Source of the DNA: Syntrophaceae bacterium
GTDB taxonomy: Bacteria > Desulfobacterota > Syntrophia > Syntrophales > UBA2185
Length of the DNA: 15,207 nucleotides
Direction: 5' to 3'
NCBI GenBank assembly: GCA_003508565.1
Contig: DNUI01000172.1
Span: 20,499 to 35,705 of the forward strand
The notes beneath the pieces were generated by a model, which ran no database searches, was not told the origin of the DNA, and saw nothing but the letters and a program-made list of their open reading frames with translations. The position numbers and the translations under genes were made by a program. Below are positions 7,640-14,745 of this stretch, in pieces (position 1 is the first letter of the stretch; each line of letters opens with the position of its first letter).

Positions 7640-8834
7640 TCGTACTACTCCTTTTCTTGTCCAAAATACCGGAAAAATCATCGATGATATTCATATAGTT
7701 GATATACGCATCATAGGGAGATCCATATGGATTGGGGAACGTATGTTCATCTCCGTTGGCAAGCCCTTTGGTACACATATAATAAAAATTTTCAGATTCC
7801 TGGAGAAGGCGCCAGGTGCGGAGAAGCTCTTCGTCTTTGCGCCGTCTCAGTTTTGCTTCCATACCGTACAGTGAAGCAACGGCGTCCCTCTGCAAGCTGT
7901 TGCCCAACCAGTCACTTATATCATTTTCACCATCAGCACAGGCGACACTATCCCTGACATCCAGCTGTGCAACTGGATCAAGATTCCTGGCAATCTCTGC
8001 AGGGGTGAGAAACTTGAAATCGGGGTGCTTTAAGATTTCGCGGGGAAGCAAACGCATGAATTCATAAATTCCTGATTCCTTACGCCCGTGTTCACCAAAT
8101 ATCTGATAATCAATGGCAAGATTAATGACATCTCCCGTTCCATGCATAGCGTGAATCCAGGAGGCATATGTATCAGCAAAAAGGGGATATTCAGACCATT
8201 GTGCGTTTGAGAAACGCAATGTAATATCACCAGATAGACGATCGCTTCTCAAGAGCAGTTTCAGTTTTTTACACCCAGCCGGTTGATAGACATAGTGGGG
8301 AGAACTCCATCCTGACACTTTATCTGCGCCGTGGGCCAGAATGATATGGTATCCCATTTTCTCTACGATCTTTGCAAGGTCATTGTTGTAGATGAGCCCA
8401 GCATGTCGAAATGTCCTGGGATTCTGACCAAACAGTGTTTTTATCCTGTTTTTATGCAACATCGCTTGCTCTCGAAATTCCCGTGCAGAAAACAGAAAGG
8501 CAAAGGAGTGGTAATACGTCTCACCAATGAACTCCACACATCCTGTGTCGGCAAGCCGTGTAAAACTGTCTAAAACATCGGCGCGATGCTTTTCAAGTTG
8601 ATCAAGAAGAATGCCCGTGATCGAAAAGGCGATCCGGAAATTCCCCTTATATCGTGTAATCAAGTCAAGAACGACACTGTTGGCCGGAAGATAACATTGT
8701 TCAGACACGATATTCAGTCTCTTGAGATTTCTTTCCTTATCCTCATACACATGGTCATGATCAATATCGAAAAAGGTATAATGCCTCAGCAACTGCGGCT
8801 GATGGACATGGAAGTAAAGACAAATGTTTGTCAT
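7626..8834 (-). CDS. GH57 alpha-amylase-like protein, probable nucleophile loss
   Basis: A 402-residue member of glycoside hydrolase family 57. The family motifs appear in order: FHVHQP (residues 8-13), GETYYH (104-109), FRHAGLIYNN (142-151) and DYQIFGEH (242-249), which holds the expected acid/base Asp242. In active GH57 alpha-amylases, as I remember them, the third motif reads like FRNTELIY with Glu as nucleophile; here that position is Gly146 (codon GGG at 8397-8399). The protein may therefore be an amylase-like, non-hydrolytic member, possibly an alpha-glucan-binding or scaffold partner. No signal peptide is visible, so it is probably cytosolic. The ATG has AAGGT about 7 nt upstream and lies 12 nt after the GT4 stop. 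The gene end overlaps the synthase-phosphorylase start by 14 nt, so co-translation is likely. Family assignment is sure; activity is doubtful. Confidence 0.9.
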   Translation of the reverse strand: MTNICLYFHVHQPQLLRHYTFFDIDHDHVYEDKERNLKRLNIVSEQCYLPANSVVLDLITRYKGNFRIAFSITGILLDQLEKHRADVLDSFTRLADTGCVEFIGETYYHSFAFLFSAREFREQAMLHKNRIKTLFGQNPRTFRHAGLIYNNDLAKIVEKMGYHIILAHGADKVSGWSSPHYVYQPAGCKKLKLLLRSDRLSGDITLRFSNAQWSEYPLFADTYASWIHAMHGTGDVINLAIDYQIFGEHGRKESGIYEFMRLLPREILKHPDFKFLTPAEIARNLDPVAQLDVRDSVACADGENDISDWLGNSLQRDAVASLYGMEAKLRRRKDEELLRTWRLLQESENFYYMCTKGLANGDEHTFPNPYGSPYDAYINYMNIIDDFSGILDKKRSSTNEGA

Positions 8835-8846
8835 AGCATTACCTTT

Positions 8847-10142
8847 TTAATGCACGAGGTGGTTGTAGATCTGGACGATCTTTTCGGCGGCGGTTTCCCA
8901 TCGGACATTGTGCAGTTCTTCACGTGACTTCTCGACTAGTTCCGCTACCAGGTTCGGGTATTTCAAAAGTGCAATGATCTTGTTGGCAATCTCTTCAACA
9001 TCCCAGAAATCAACCTTCAATGCATGATGAAGTATCTCCGCGACCCCGGACTGTCTGGAAATAATGACAGGCACATCGTAAATCATTGCCTCAAGTGGCG
9101 AGATACCAAAAGGCTCAGACACACTCGGCATAATATAAAGATCACTCATGGTGAATATCTGTTCGATATCTGTTCCCTGCAGAAAACCCGTGAAGTGAAC
9201 ATTTTTACCGATCCCCAATTCGGCTACCCGTTCTATCATGAGGGGCATCATGTCCCCCGAACCTGCCATGACAAACGTGGCTTCAGGAATTTTCTTGAGG
9301 ACTTTTGCCGCCGCTTCCACAAAGTACTCAGGGCCTTTTTGGAAAGTGATTCTGCCAAGGAAAAGGATGATTTTTTTATCGGGGTTTTTCTTCGCATGAT
9401 ACAGCGGTTCAGCTTCTTTGCGGGTAACAGCATTATGCACGACGGATATTTTGTCGGGATTAATGCCATAGTGGTGTACAATCACTTCTTTTGTATAATG
9501 ACTTACCGTAACAATATGATCTGCGACCACCATGCCGAATCGTTCGACATAGTAGATATTCTGATTGACATGTTCGCCGCTTCTATCAAATTCAAGGGAA
9601 TGAATATGGAGTATAAGAGGTTTCCCGCTTTTTTCCTTTGCATAAAGACCGGCCAGGACAGTCATCCAGTCATGGGCATGGATGACATCGAAGGAACAGC
9701 TTTTGGCAATACTTCCCGCCACCCTTGCATATCGTATAACTTCTGCAATCAGATTTGAACCATAGTGAGGAGAGATGTCAAAGACCGTGGAACCATAAGC
9801 TTCTCCCGGAGCATTTTCGTGTACGGACAGATTCAAAGACCGCTTTTGCAGCAAATTCCCATACTGTCTTTCACTCGCATATGGCGTGAGAACTGAATTG
9901 ATCAATCTTATATCAAGCCCCTTAAAAACCTTCACCGTTTCCGAAGACACCTCCCGTACATGAACCCCGGAAGCGGAAATCAAATTCACAGGTACTGATC
10001 CGACATCGCTCAACACTTTTGGAATAACAAACGAAATCTCATGACCGAGGCTTACCAGCGCCTTCGTGAGGCCGAAACAGGCCGTCCCGAGACCACCGCT
10101 AATATGGGGAGGAAATTCCCATCCAAACATGAGGATTTTCAC
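8847..10142 (-). CDS. GT4/GT5-like glycosyltransferase, putative alpha-glucan synthase
   Basis: A 431-residue retaining GT-B glycosyltransferase. The N-terminus MKILMFGWEFPPHISGGLGT carries the GGLG acceptor/donor loop at residues 16-19. HAHDW (155-159) follows, then GRITFQKG (263-270), which begins the nucleotide-sugar binding half, and the EX7E motif in EPFGISPLEA (343-352, E343/E351). The length and GGLG start recall bacterial and archaeal GlgA-like enzymes, and its place in a glycogen operon suggests alpha-1,4-glucan elongation or priming. The donor (UDP- or ADP-glucose) cannot be read from sequence, and it might instead make maltose-type primers. The start is GTG at 10142, about 10 nt after AGGAGG. 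An ATG closer to that site is in another frame and does not give this conserved N-terminus. It is the first gene of the compact GT4-GH57-GT3/GT35 run. Confidence 0.88.
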   Translation of the reverse strand: MKILMFGWEFPPHISGGLGTACFGLTKALVSLGHEISFVIPKVLSDVGSVPVNLISASGVHVREVSSETVKVFKGLDIRLINSVLTPYASERQYGNLLQKRSLNLSVHENAPGEAYGSTVFDISPHYGSNLIAEVIRYARVAGSIAKSCSFDVIHAHDWMTVLAGLYAKEKSGKPLILHIHSLEFDRSGEHVNQNIYYVERFGMVVADHIVTVSHYTKEVIVHHYGINPDKISVVHNAVTRKEAEPLYHAKKNPDKKIILFLGRITFQKGPEYFVEAAAKVLKKIPEATFVMAGSGDMMPLMIERVAELGIGKNVHFTGFLQGTDIEQIFTMSDLYIMPSVSEPFGISPLEAMIYDVPVIISRQSGVAEILHHALKVDFWDVEEIANKIIALLKYPNLVAELVEKSREELHNVRWETAAEKIVQIYNHLVH

Positions 10143-10172
10143 CGGCCATTTGCCTCCTTACTATCAGACGGA

Positions 10173-10201
10173 CAATTACCTGTATCGGAGTATGGTAATT
10201 G
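10173..10201 (-). promoter_or_regulatory. Stem-loop / operator-like inverted repeat ahead of the GT4 gene
   Basis: CAATTACC at 10173-10180 is perfectly inverse to GGTAATTG at 10194-10201, with a 13-nt loop. It ends about 30 nt upstream of the GTG start of the glycosyltransferase gene and just upstream of its Shine-Dalgarno. It is not followed by a T-run, so it is not an intrinsic terminator. It may be an operator or a leader hairpin. Confidence 0.4.
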
Positions 10202-10244
10202 AGGTGACCATTGTGTGAACCTATTAAATATAGGGCAGTGATCA

Positions 10245-10316
10245 TTACATAACGTACAGAGAATGTAAACCAGAAAAAACCTCTTCTCCGCACTCCATAG
10301 CGCGTTATCACCTCCT
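10245..10316 (-). other. Possible leader: full-length Shine-Dalgarno plus 17-codon mini-ORF
   Basis: AGGAGGTGAT (10316-10307) is a ten-base match to the anti-Shine-Dalgarno end of 16S rRNA. An ATG at 10298 (12 nt after GGAGG) opens a 17-codon frame, MECGEEVFSGLHSLYVM, ending in TAA at 10247-10245. This sits about 105 nt before the GT4 start. It may be a leader peptide, a decayed gene start, or chance. The spacing to the ATG is longer than ideal and no repeated regulatory codons are seen. Confidence 0.2.
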
Positions 10317-10399
10317 GCTTTTCTTCGATGAATCGTCAACTTGAATCTCTCCGCCGCAGTAAACTTCTCAGAAACTTCAACCCATACGAAAGGATCCTA

Positions 10400-12442
10400 T
10401 CATCCATTCGCTCGCCTTGCCCGAAGCTTGCGAGGGGGAATGCGTTCACTACAGGGTTCGTTAAGCAGGGTGTACAATCTGATTAATCCGGCAACGCTCC
10501 AAGCTTGTGAAATACACCCGTTCGGACGATGGGGAAGATCGCCATCAAAAATTTCAGATACGCACCCTATGCCTGCCTCTCTCATATGACGGGTTACAAA
10601 TGACCGTATGAGGTTAGTGAGAAAACTCTTTGCGAAAGCCCTATCTTGTTCAACTTTGAGATACGCTTCACCGAAATGCGCTATTAACCAGGGCCATACC
10701 GTGCCCTGATGATACGCTGCGTCTCGTGCAGGACCATCACCTTCATAGCGCCCCTTATAGTGGCTGTCCTGCGGTGAGAGAGTCCTTAGCCCCACAGGGG
10801 TGAGCAGATGCCCCATGACATTCTCAACGACACCTTTCCATTGTGAAGGTTCCAACGGTGAATAGGGAAGAGAAACGGCCAGAATCTGATTTGGCCTGAT
10901 TGCGCGATCCAAAAAGCCATCGTAGGAGACATCACCAAGACATGATTCTCTCTCCATCCAGAAAGTATGAACGAAAGACTCTTTTATCCTGGCAGGCAAA
11001 TCACGGAAGTAATATTCATGATCATCAAAACGCCGGGCAAGTTCATTGGCAAAACATACCGCATTGTACCATAGGGCATTGATTTCTACAGGATAACCCC
11101 ATCGCGGGGTGACAGGTGTACCTTTGACAGTCGCATCCATCCATGTCAGGTGGGTATCTCCATCACCTGCGTGAAGTAAACCGTTTTCCGTCATATGGAT
11201 ATTGAATACGGTTCCATCCATATATGCCTTTAGAATCCTCTTCATAACCGGCCACATTCGGCTCTTGACGGCCCCAATATCGCCCGAGTACTTTAACAAT
11301 TGCTGAACGGCCCAGAAATACCAGAGGGAGGTATCCACCGTGTTATAGGCATTCTCCGTCTCATCGTCGGAGAAATAGTTAGGCAGGAGTCCTTCCTTTT
11401 CATGTGCGCCAAGTGAAATGAGGATGGCAATCCCTTCCCGGATACGACCACTGCAGAATGTAAGCCCCGGCAGGGAAATGAGTGTATCCCGCCCCCAGTC
11501 GCCGAACCAGTGATAGCCGGCGATAATTGTCGGTCGGCCCGAAGGTGATTTCACGAGGACCTGTTGACCTGAAACAATCAGATTTAGGACATGAACCTTG
11601 TCCTCATCATCAGCATAATTCGACGCGACCTTTTCATTCCTTGACGCCTCACGTTCCCGCCTTCTCGTCTCCGCTGCCCATATCCTTTCCAATCCATCGC
11701 CACGGTGATGTAGTGTTGCGGAAATGATGACGATGCTGTCTCTTTTAACTGGAACCTCGAAAATACCGGGGCGAAAGAGGTCCTCGTGACATTCAAAGCC
11801 TCGTTCTTTTTCTATCCTGTATTCAAAATTGTTGTACCAGACAGGAGAATGGTAGAATTGTGATTTCACGTCTGTGTAGAGATAAATCTCAGGCATGCCA
11901 TCAAATGGCGTAATCGTGAACCCGTTCCTTATTTTGCGGGTATTTGTCTGAAGATACATATTTTGTTTGGACAACATATGATGTCCACGATAGGCGAGAA
12001 AAGGTTTGATGCGCAGCACGCCCGGAGACTCACATCGTTCAATATCATACCTTATCAGGACGCGATCCCTGCCGTGAATCATCAAAATCGTTTTATGGAT
12101 GCGAAAGGTATCAGCTTCGTAGGTAAACTGGGGAAAATGATCAAGTCGAAACTCCGTGAGACAGCATGTCTCCCCGGGGTGAAAGACGCCCGGATATTGA
12201 CAGCCTGAGAAAAAAGACTCCGTTTCTCTCAGGAAAATGGAATCCTCAAGCCATGAAAGGAGGACATGCCTTCCCTGGGGATTTTTAAGATTCGCCACTA
12301 ACAGGCCGTGGTACTTTCTTGTATTGCAATTGAGTATTGTACTAGATGCATAACCCCCTGTTCCGTTCGTTTCCAGCCATTCCAAGCTCAATGCCTTATC
12401 CAAATCTTTACACGTTGATTCGTCGAATTTGAATCGTACCAT
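10400..12442 (-). CDS. Glycogen debranching enzyme (amylo-alpha-1,6-glucosidase, GDE_N + GDE_C, GH133-type)
   Basis: A 680-residue cytosolic debranching enzyme that hydrolyses alpha-1,6 branch stubs of glycogen. The N-terminal GDE_N domain starts with LEWLETNGTGGYASST, then NTRKYHGLLVA (40-50). The C-terminal (alpha/alpha)6 GDE_C domain shows GYHWFGDWGRDTLISLPGL (309-327), NTVDTSLWYFWA (367-378) and GDGDTHLTWMDA (427-437), whose Asp436 is the likely catalytic acid. WGYPVEINALWYNA (448-461), DAAYHQGTVWPWL (574-586) and CVSEIFDGD (627-635) follow. It lacks the large glucanotransferase half of eukaryotic debranching enzymes, as in archaeal and Bacteroidetes homologues. The ATG at 12442 is chosen because GGAGG lies 6 nt upstream (12453-12449); an earlier in-frame TTG would contain that site. 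A 257-nt spacer separates it from the GT4 gene, so the latter may have its own promoter. Confidence 0.92.
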   Translation of the reverse strand: MVRFKFDESTCKDLDKALSLEWLETNGTGGYASSTILNCNTRKYHGLLVANLKNPQGRHVLLSWLEDSIFLRETESFFSGCQYPGVFHPGETCCLTEFRLDHFPQFTYEADTFRIHKTILMIHGRDRVLIRYDIERCESPGVLRIKPFLAYRGHHMLSKQNMYLQTNTRKIRNGFTITPFDGMPEIYLYTDVKSQFYHSPVWYNNFEYRIEKERGFECHEDLFRPGIFEVPVKRDSIVIISATLHHRGDGLERIWAAETRRREREASRNEKVASNYADDEDKVHVLNLIVSGQQVLVKSPSGRPTIIAGYHWFGDWGRDTLISLPGLTFCSGRIREGIAILISLGAHEKEGLLPNYFSDDETENAYNTVDTSLWYFWAVQQLLKYSGDIGAVKSRMWPVMKRILKAYMDGTVFNIHMTENGLLHAGDGDTHLTWMDATVKGTPVTPRWGYPVEINALWYNAVCFANELARRFDDHEYYFRDLPARIKESFVHTFWMERESCLGDVSYDGFLDRAIRPNQILAVSLPYSPLEPSQWKGVVENVMGHLLTPVGLRTLSPQDSHYKGRYEGDGPARDAAYHQGTVWPWLIAHFGEAYLKVEQDRAFAKSFLTNLIRSFVTRHMREAGIGCVSEIFDGDLPHRPNGCISQAWSVAGLIRLYTLLNEPCSERIPPRKLRARRANG

Positions 12443-12518
12443 TATAATCCTCCACAAGTGGTAACTACACCATTAAAAAATCATAGAATTCACCCAACAA
12501 TTTACCGATAAAAATCAA

Positions 12519-12533
12519 GCAATATTTGTGCAA
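12519..12533 (-). promoter_or_regulatory. Candidate sigma54-like (-24/-12) promoter for the debranching enzyme gene
   Basis: On the minus strand TTGCAC (12533-12528), then 5 nt, then TTGC (12522-12519) fits TGGCAC-N5-TTGC with exact spacing and one mismatch. That mismatch is in the nearly invariant GG pair, which weakens the call. A transcript would start about 65 nt before the ATG at 12442. No activator site is recognised. Confidence 0.22.
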
Positions 12534-12615
12534 TGCAAGAGATATTTAAAAAAATTTCAAAGATTTCACACTGTGCCGGTGGTGTACTTACTTACAAAAT
12601 GTGATTTTAAATATA

Positions 12616-12678
12616 GACGTACGTCGAATGACTAGGGGCGCAACACAACGCTGCAGTTGGGCGGTTTTCAGCAGCCTG
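12616..12678 (-). repeat. Half-copy of a REP/MITE-like hairpin repeat, downstream of lolA
   Basis: On the minus strand the element starts CAGGCTGCTGAAAACCGCCC and continues through AACTGCAGCGTTG to the perfect palindrome GACGTACGTC (12616-12625). I recognise this from memory as the left half of a roughly 100-bp hairpin repeat that is abundant between genes in Desulfobacterota and normally ends in TTTTTCAACAGCCTG. That mirrored end is missing here; AT-rich sequence follows the palindrome instead. It begins 9 nt after the lolA stop codon. The family identity is recollection, not a search result. Confidence 0.5.
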
Positions 12679-12686
12679 TAAAGGTT

Positions 12687-13418
12687 TCACGGCATATTGA
12701 ATACCTCAACCCCGGCCGGTGGCTTGAATTGAAACAGCTTATCGGAAAGATTATTATTGATTTTTATATCCATGAGCCGTATACGGGTTTTATTCCCGTA
12801 AAGGTCCGTAAAACTGCACTGGATGACCTGGAAATTATCCCTGTCTATCGACATATGCAGTTTATCAATCCCCATGTCGGAAACTTTAGGAACAAGGGTA
12901 AGAAGAAAATTCCCATTCCCATCGATAGCCTCGGGCTGGGAATAGCCTATATGGAAATCTTCGCCCAGCTTTCCTATACCGGAAAGAAACTTTACCGCCA
13001 GTTTTGACTTATACACATTCTCCGCTTCCTGCATATAAACCACATGGTCGTCCGGTATGTATAACCAGGCCTTTTTAGGATTGATGATTAATTTTTTGGC
13101 TTTTGGTTTTGTATAGTTCCATAACATCCGCCGGGGATTTTTTACATAGAGAACGCCTTCCTCCCGATCGGTCTTATTCATAGCCTTGATGGTGACTTCC
13201 TGTACGAAACGTGCTTTTAGATCTCGTGTTTTTTCGTACCTTTCCTGCGTTTTTGCAATCAACTCATCCATAGGCATCAGCTCCGCAAGGGCTGGTATGG
13301 AAGAAAAGAATAGCAGGAATATGATGATGACTGCTACGCTTGCTACTGGAAAATAGTTATCGCGGGCATACATTTTTTTTATATTTCTTACTGTAGAAAA
13401 AGTAAAATAATGGCACAT
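12687..13418 (-). CDS. lolA: Outer-membrane lipoprotein carrier protein LolA
   Basis: Periplasmic chaperone that carries lipoproteins released by LolCDE to the outer membrane. A signal peptide is clear: hydrophobic core VAVIIIFLLFFSSIPALA, with cleavage probably after ALA before ELMPMDEL. The mature part has the LolA pattern: an N-terminal helix followed by RDLKARFVQEV, then GVLYVKNPRRMLWNY (the family's G-x-L-x-x-K-x-P-x-x-x-x-W strand), NPKKAWLYIPDDHVVYMQ and a C-terminal GNKTRIRLMDI strand. Start choice is uncertain. The ATG at 13418 (GGA about 6 nt upstream) gives 243 residues. The ATG at 13373 gives a more usual signal-peptide length but has no Shine-Dalgarno, and a GTG at 13448 is also open. 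The assignment implies an outer membrane. A repeat fragment follows the gene. Confidence 0.85.
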   Translation of the reverse strand: MCHYFTFSTVRNIKKMYARDNYFPVASVAVIIIFLLFFSSIPALAELMPMDELIAKTQERYEKTRDLKARFVQEVTIKAMNKTDREEGVLYVKNPRRMLWNYTKPKAKKLIINPKKAWLYIPDDHVVYMQEAENVYKSKLAVKFLSGIGKLGEDFHIGYSQPEAIDGNGNFLLTLVPKVSDMGIDKLHMSIDRDNFQVIQCSFTDLYGNKTRIRLMDIKINNNLSDKLFQFKPPAGVEVFNMP

Positions 13419-13502
13419 TTTTTTCCAAAGGAGTTTATATCTTATCACAAGAAATCAATAAGTAACAGTAATCAAAGGAGGCTTATGTAACACATTGTTA
13501 TT

Positions 13503-13535
13503 ATTATATATAGTTGATGCTCAATTCGTATGCAA
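13503..13535 (-). promoter_or_regulatory. Candidate promoter of lolA
   Basis: On the minus strand TTGCAT (13535-13530), a 17-nt spacer and TATATA (13512-13507) form a weak sigma70-like pair. A perfect TATAAT at 13508-13503 overlaps the -10 but has no partner at the right distance. The palindrome AATTGT-C-ACAATT (13546-13558) lies just upstream and could be an operator. Confidence 0.3.
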
Positions 13536-13573
13536 TGAGGTATAAAATTGTCACAATTGAATACTTACGATTG

Positions 13574-13619
13574 TTATCAACATCTTTATCAACAACCTTT
13601 TCCACACGACTGTGGATTC
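13574..13619 (+). other. Array of DnaA-box-like 9-mers
   Basis: TTATCAACA at 13574-13582, TTATCAACA at 13586-13594 and TTTTCCACA at 13598-13606 are spaced exactly 12 bp start to start. A fourth, inverted GAATCCACA reads on the minus strand at 13619-13611. The third fits TTWTNCACA fully; the first two differ by one base from TTATCCACA, and the fourth by two. An AT-rich tract with TATATATA lies 60-80 bp to the left. The last two sites also form a 6-bp hairpin (TCCACA-CGAC-TGTGGA), which offers a different explanation. It is intergenic between lolA and ilvE. Confidence 0.4.
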
Positions 13620-13668
13620 CAGCTCCAAGTGCCTGTATAAAGAGGTTTATCCTTCAAAAAGATGTTTT

Positions 13669-14745
13669 TCATTCCGAAACCGGCATTCTCCAGCCGAAAG
13701 GATCATCTTTTTCACCGTATTGTATCTGCAAGATTTCATTATATAATTTTTCCGTGAGATCTCCTGTTTTTTCATCATTAATGATGATCTCTCGTTCCTT
13801 GTAGGAAATCTTACCGATCGGGGAAACAATTGCCGCCGTCCCAGAGGCAAACGCCTCCTTCAAACCGCCTTTCGCGGATGCTTCCACAAGCTCATCTATG
13901 GATACCGGCCTTTCGGAGACAGATATGTTCCAGCTCCTGGCGATTTGAATGACGGAATCCCTGGTGACGCCGGGAAGGATACTCCCCCCCAGGGGCGGTG
14001 TAACGAGCTCATTCCCAATGACAAAAAAGATATTGCTTGTTCCCACTTCTTCTATATATTTTCTCTCGACAGCATCCAGCCAAAGCACCTGGGTAAATCC
14101 CTTTTCCATAGCCACCTTACTTGCCCGGAGACTGGCGGCATAATTACCGGCAGCTTTGATGTTCCCTATGCCCCCGCGCACAGCCCGGACATAGTCATCA
14201 GTCACATACATACTTGTCGGACTGAAACCCTGGGGATAGTAAACGCCCACCGGACCCAGGACGATGAAAAAAAGGTATTCATTGGCGTCGTGCACACCAA
14301 GAGCCGCTTCCGTTGCAATCATCGTCGGCCTGATGTAGAGGGATGCACCGCGCGTTCGAGGAATCCAATCCTTTTCAATCATGAGAAGCGTTTTCAACGC
14401 GTTCATAAACACTTCCGGATCGATCTTGGGCATACAAAGCCTTTCGGCGGAAACATTCATGCGTTTAATATTTTCATAAGGCCTGAAGAGAAATATTTGA
14501 TCATCTTTCCCCCTGTATGCCTTCATTCCTTCGAATATCTCCTGTCCGTAATGAAGACACATAGCGGTGGGCTCCAGGGATAAAAGCCGGTATGGTTCTA
14601 TCATGGCGTCATACCACCCGCGATCCGCATGGTACTTCAACGTAAAGAAGTGATCAGTGAATATTTTCCCAAATCCGAGTTTTGATTCATCGGCAGGTTT
14701 TGGTTTCAACTTCGACGGGGTAACTTTCACAACTTTTATTTGCAT
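13669..14745 (-). CDS. ilvE: Branched-chain amino acid aminotransferase
   Basis: PLP-dependent class IV aminotransferase of 358 residues, the usual length of the longer (eukaryote-like, type II) BCAT group. It interconverts leucine, isoleucine and valine with their 2-oxo acids, using glutamate/2-oxoglutarate. Landmarks are LHYGQEIFEGMKAYRG (64-79), RPYENIKRMN (88-97), the PLP lysine K197 in GGIGNIKAAGNYAASLRA (191-208), YIEEVGTSNIFFV (230-242, with the conserved PLP-N1-contacting Glu) and ILPGVTRDS (256-264). The start is well supported: GGGAG lies 8 nt before the ATG at 14745. It is transcribed in the same direction as lolA but separated from it by 250 nt holding the DnaA-box-like array, so it is probably a separate unit. 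No ilv or leu partner genes are in the window. Confidence 0.94.
   Translation of the reverse strand: MQIKVVKVTPSKLKPKPADESKLGFGKIFTDHFFTLKYHADRGWYDAMIEPYRLLSLEPTAMCLHYGQEIFEGMKAYRGKDDQIFLFRPYENIKRMNVSAERLCMPKIDPEVFMNALKTLLMIEKDWIPRTRGASLYIRPTMIATEAALGVHDANEYLFFIVLGPVGVYYPQGFSPTSMYVTDDYVRAVRGGIGNIKAAGNYAASLRASKVAMEKGFTQVLWLDAVERKYIEEVGTSNIFFVIGNELVTPPLGGSILPGVTRDSVIQIARSWNISVSERPVSIDELVEASAKGGLKEAFASGTAAIVSPIGKISYKEREIIINDEKTGDLTEKLYNEILQIQYGEKDDPFGWRMPVSE

Noticed and set aside
9024..9758. 244-codon plus-strand frame inside the GT4 gene
   Set aside because: Antisense shadow of a gene with clear GT-B motifs.
13600..13618. Hairpin TCCACA-CGAC-TGTGGA as an ilvE terminator
   Set aside because: It has a 6-bp stem but no T-run on the minus strand after it; kept only as an alternative reading of the last two DnaA-box-like sites.
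13945..14583. 212-codon plus-strand frame inside ilvE
   Set aside because: Antisense shadow of a clearly identified aminotransferase gene.
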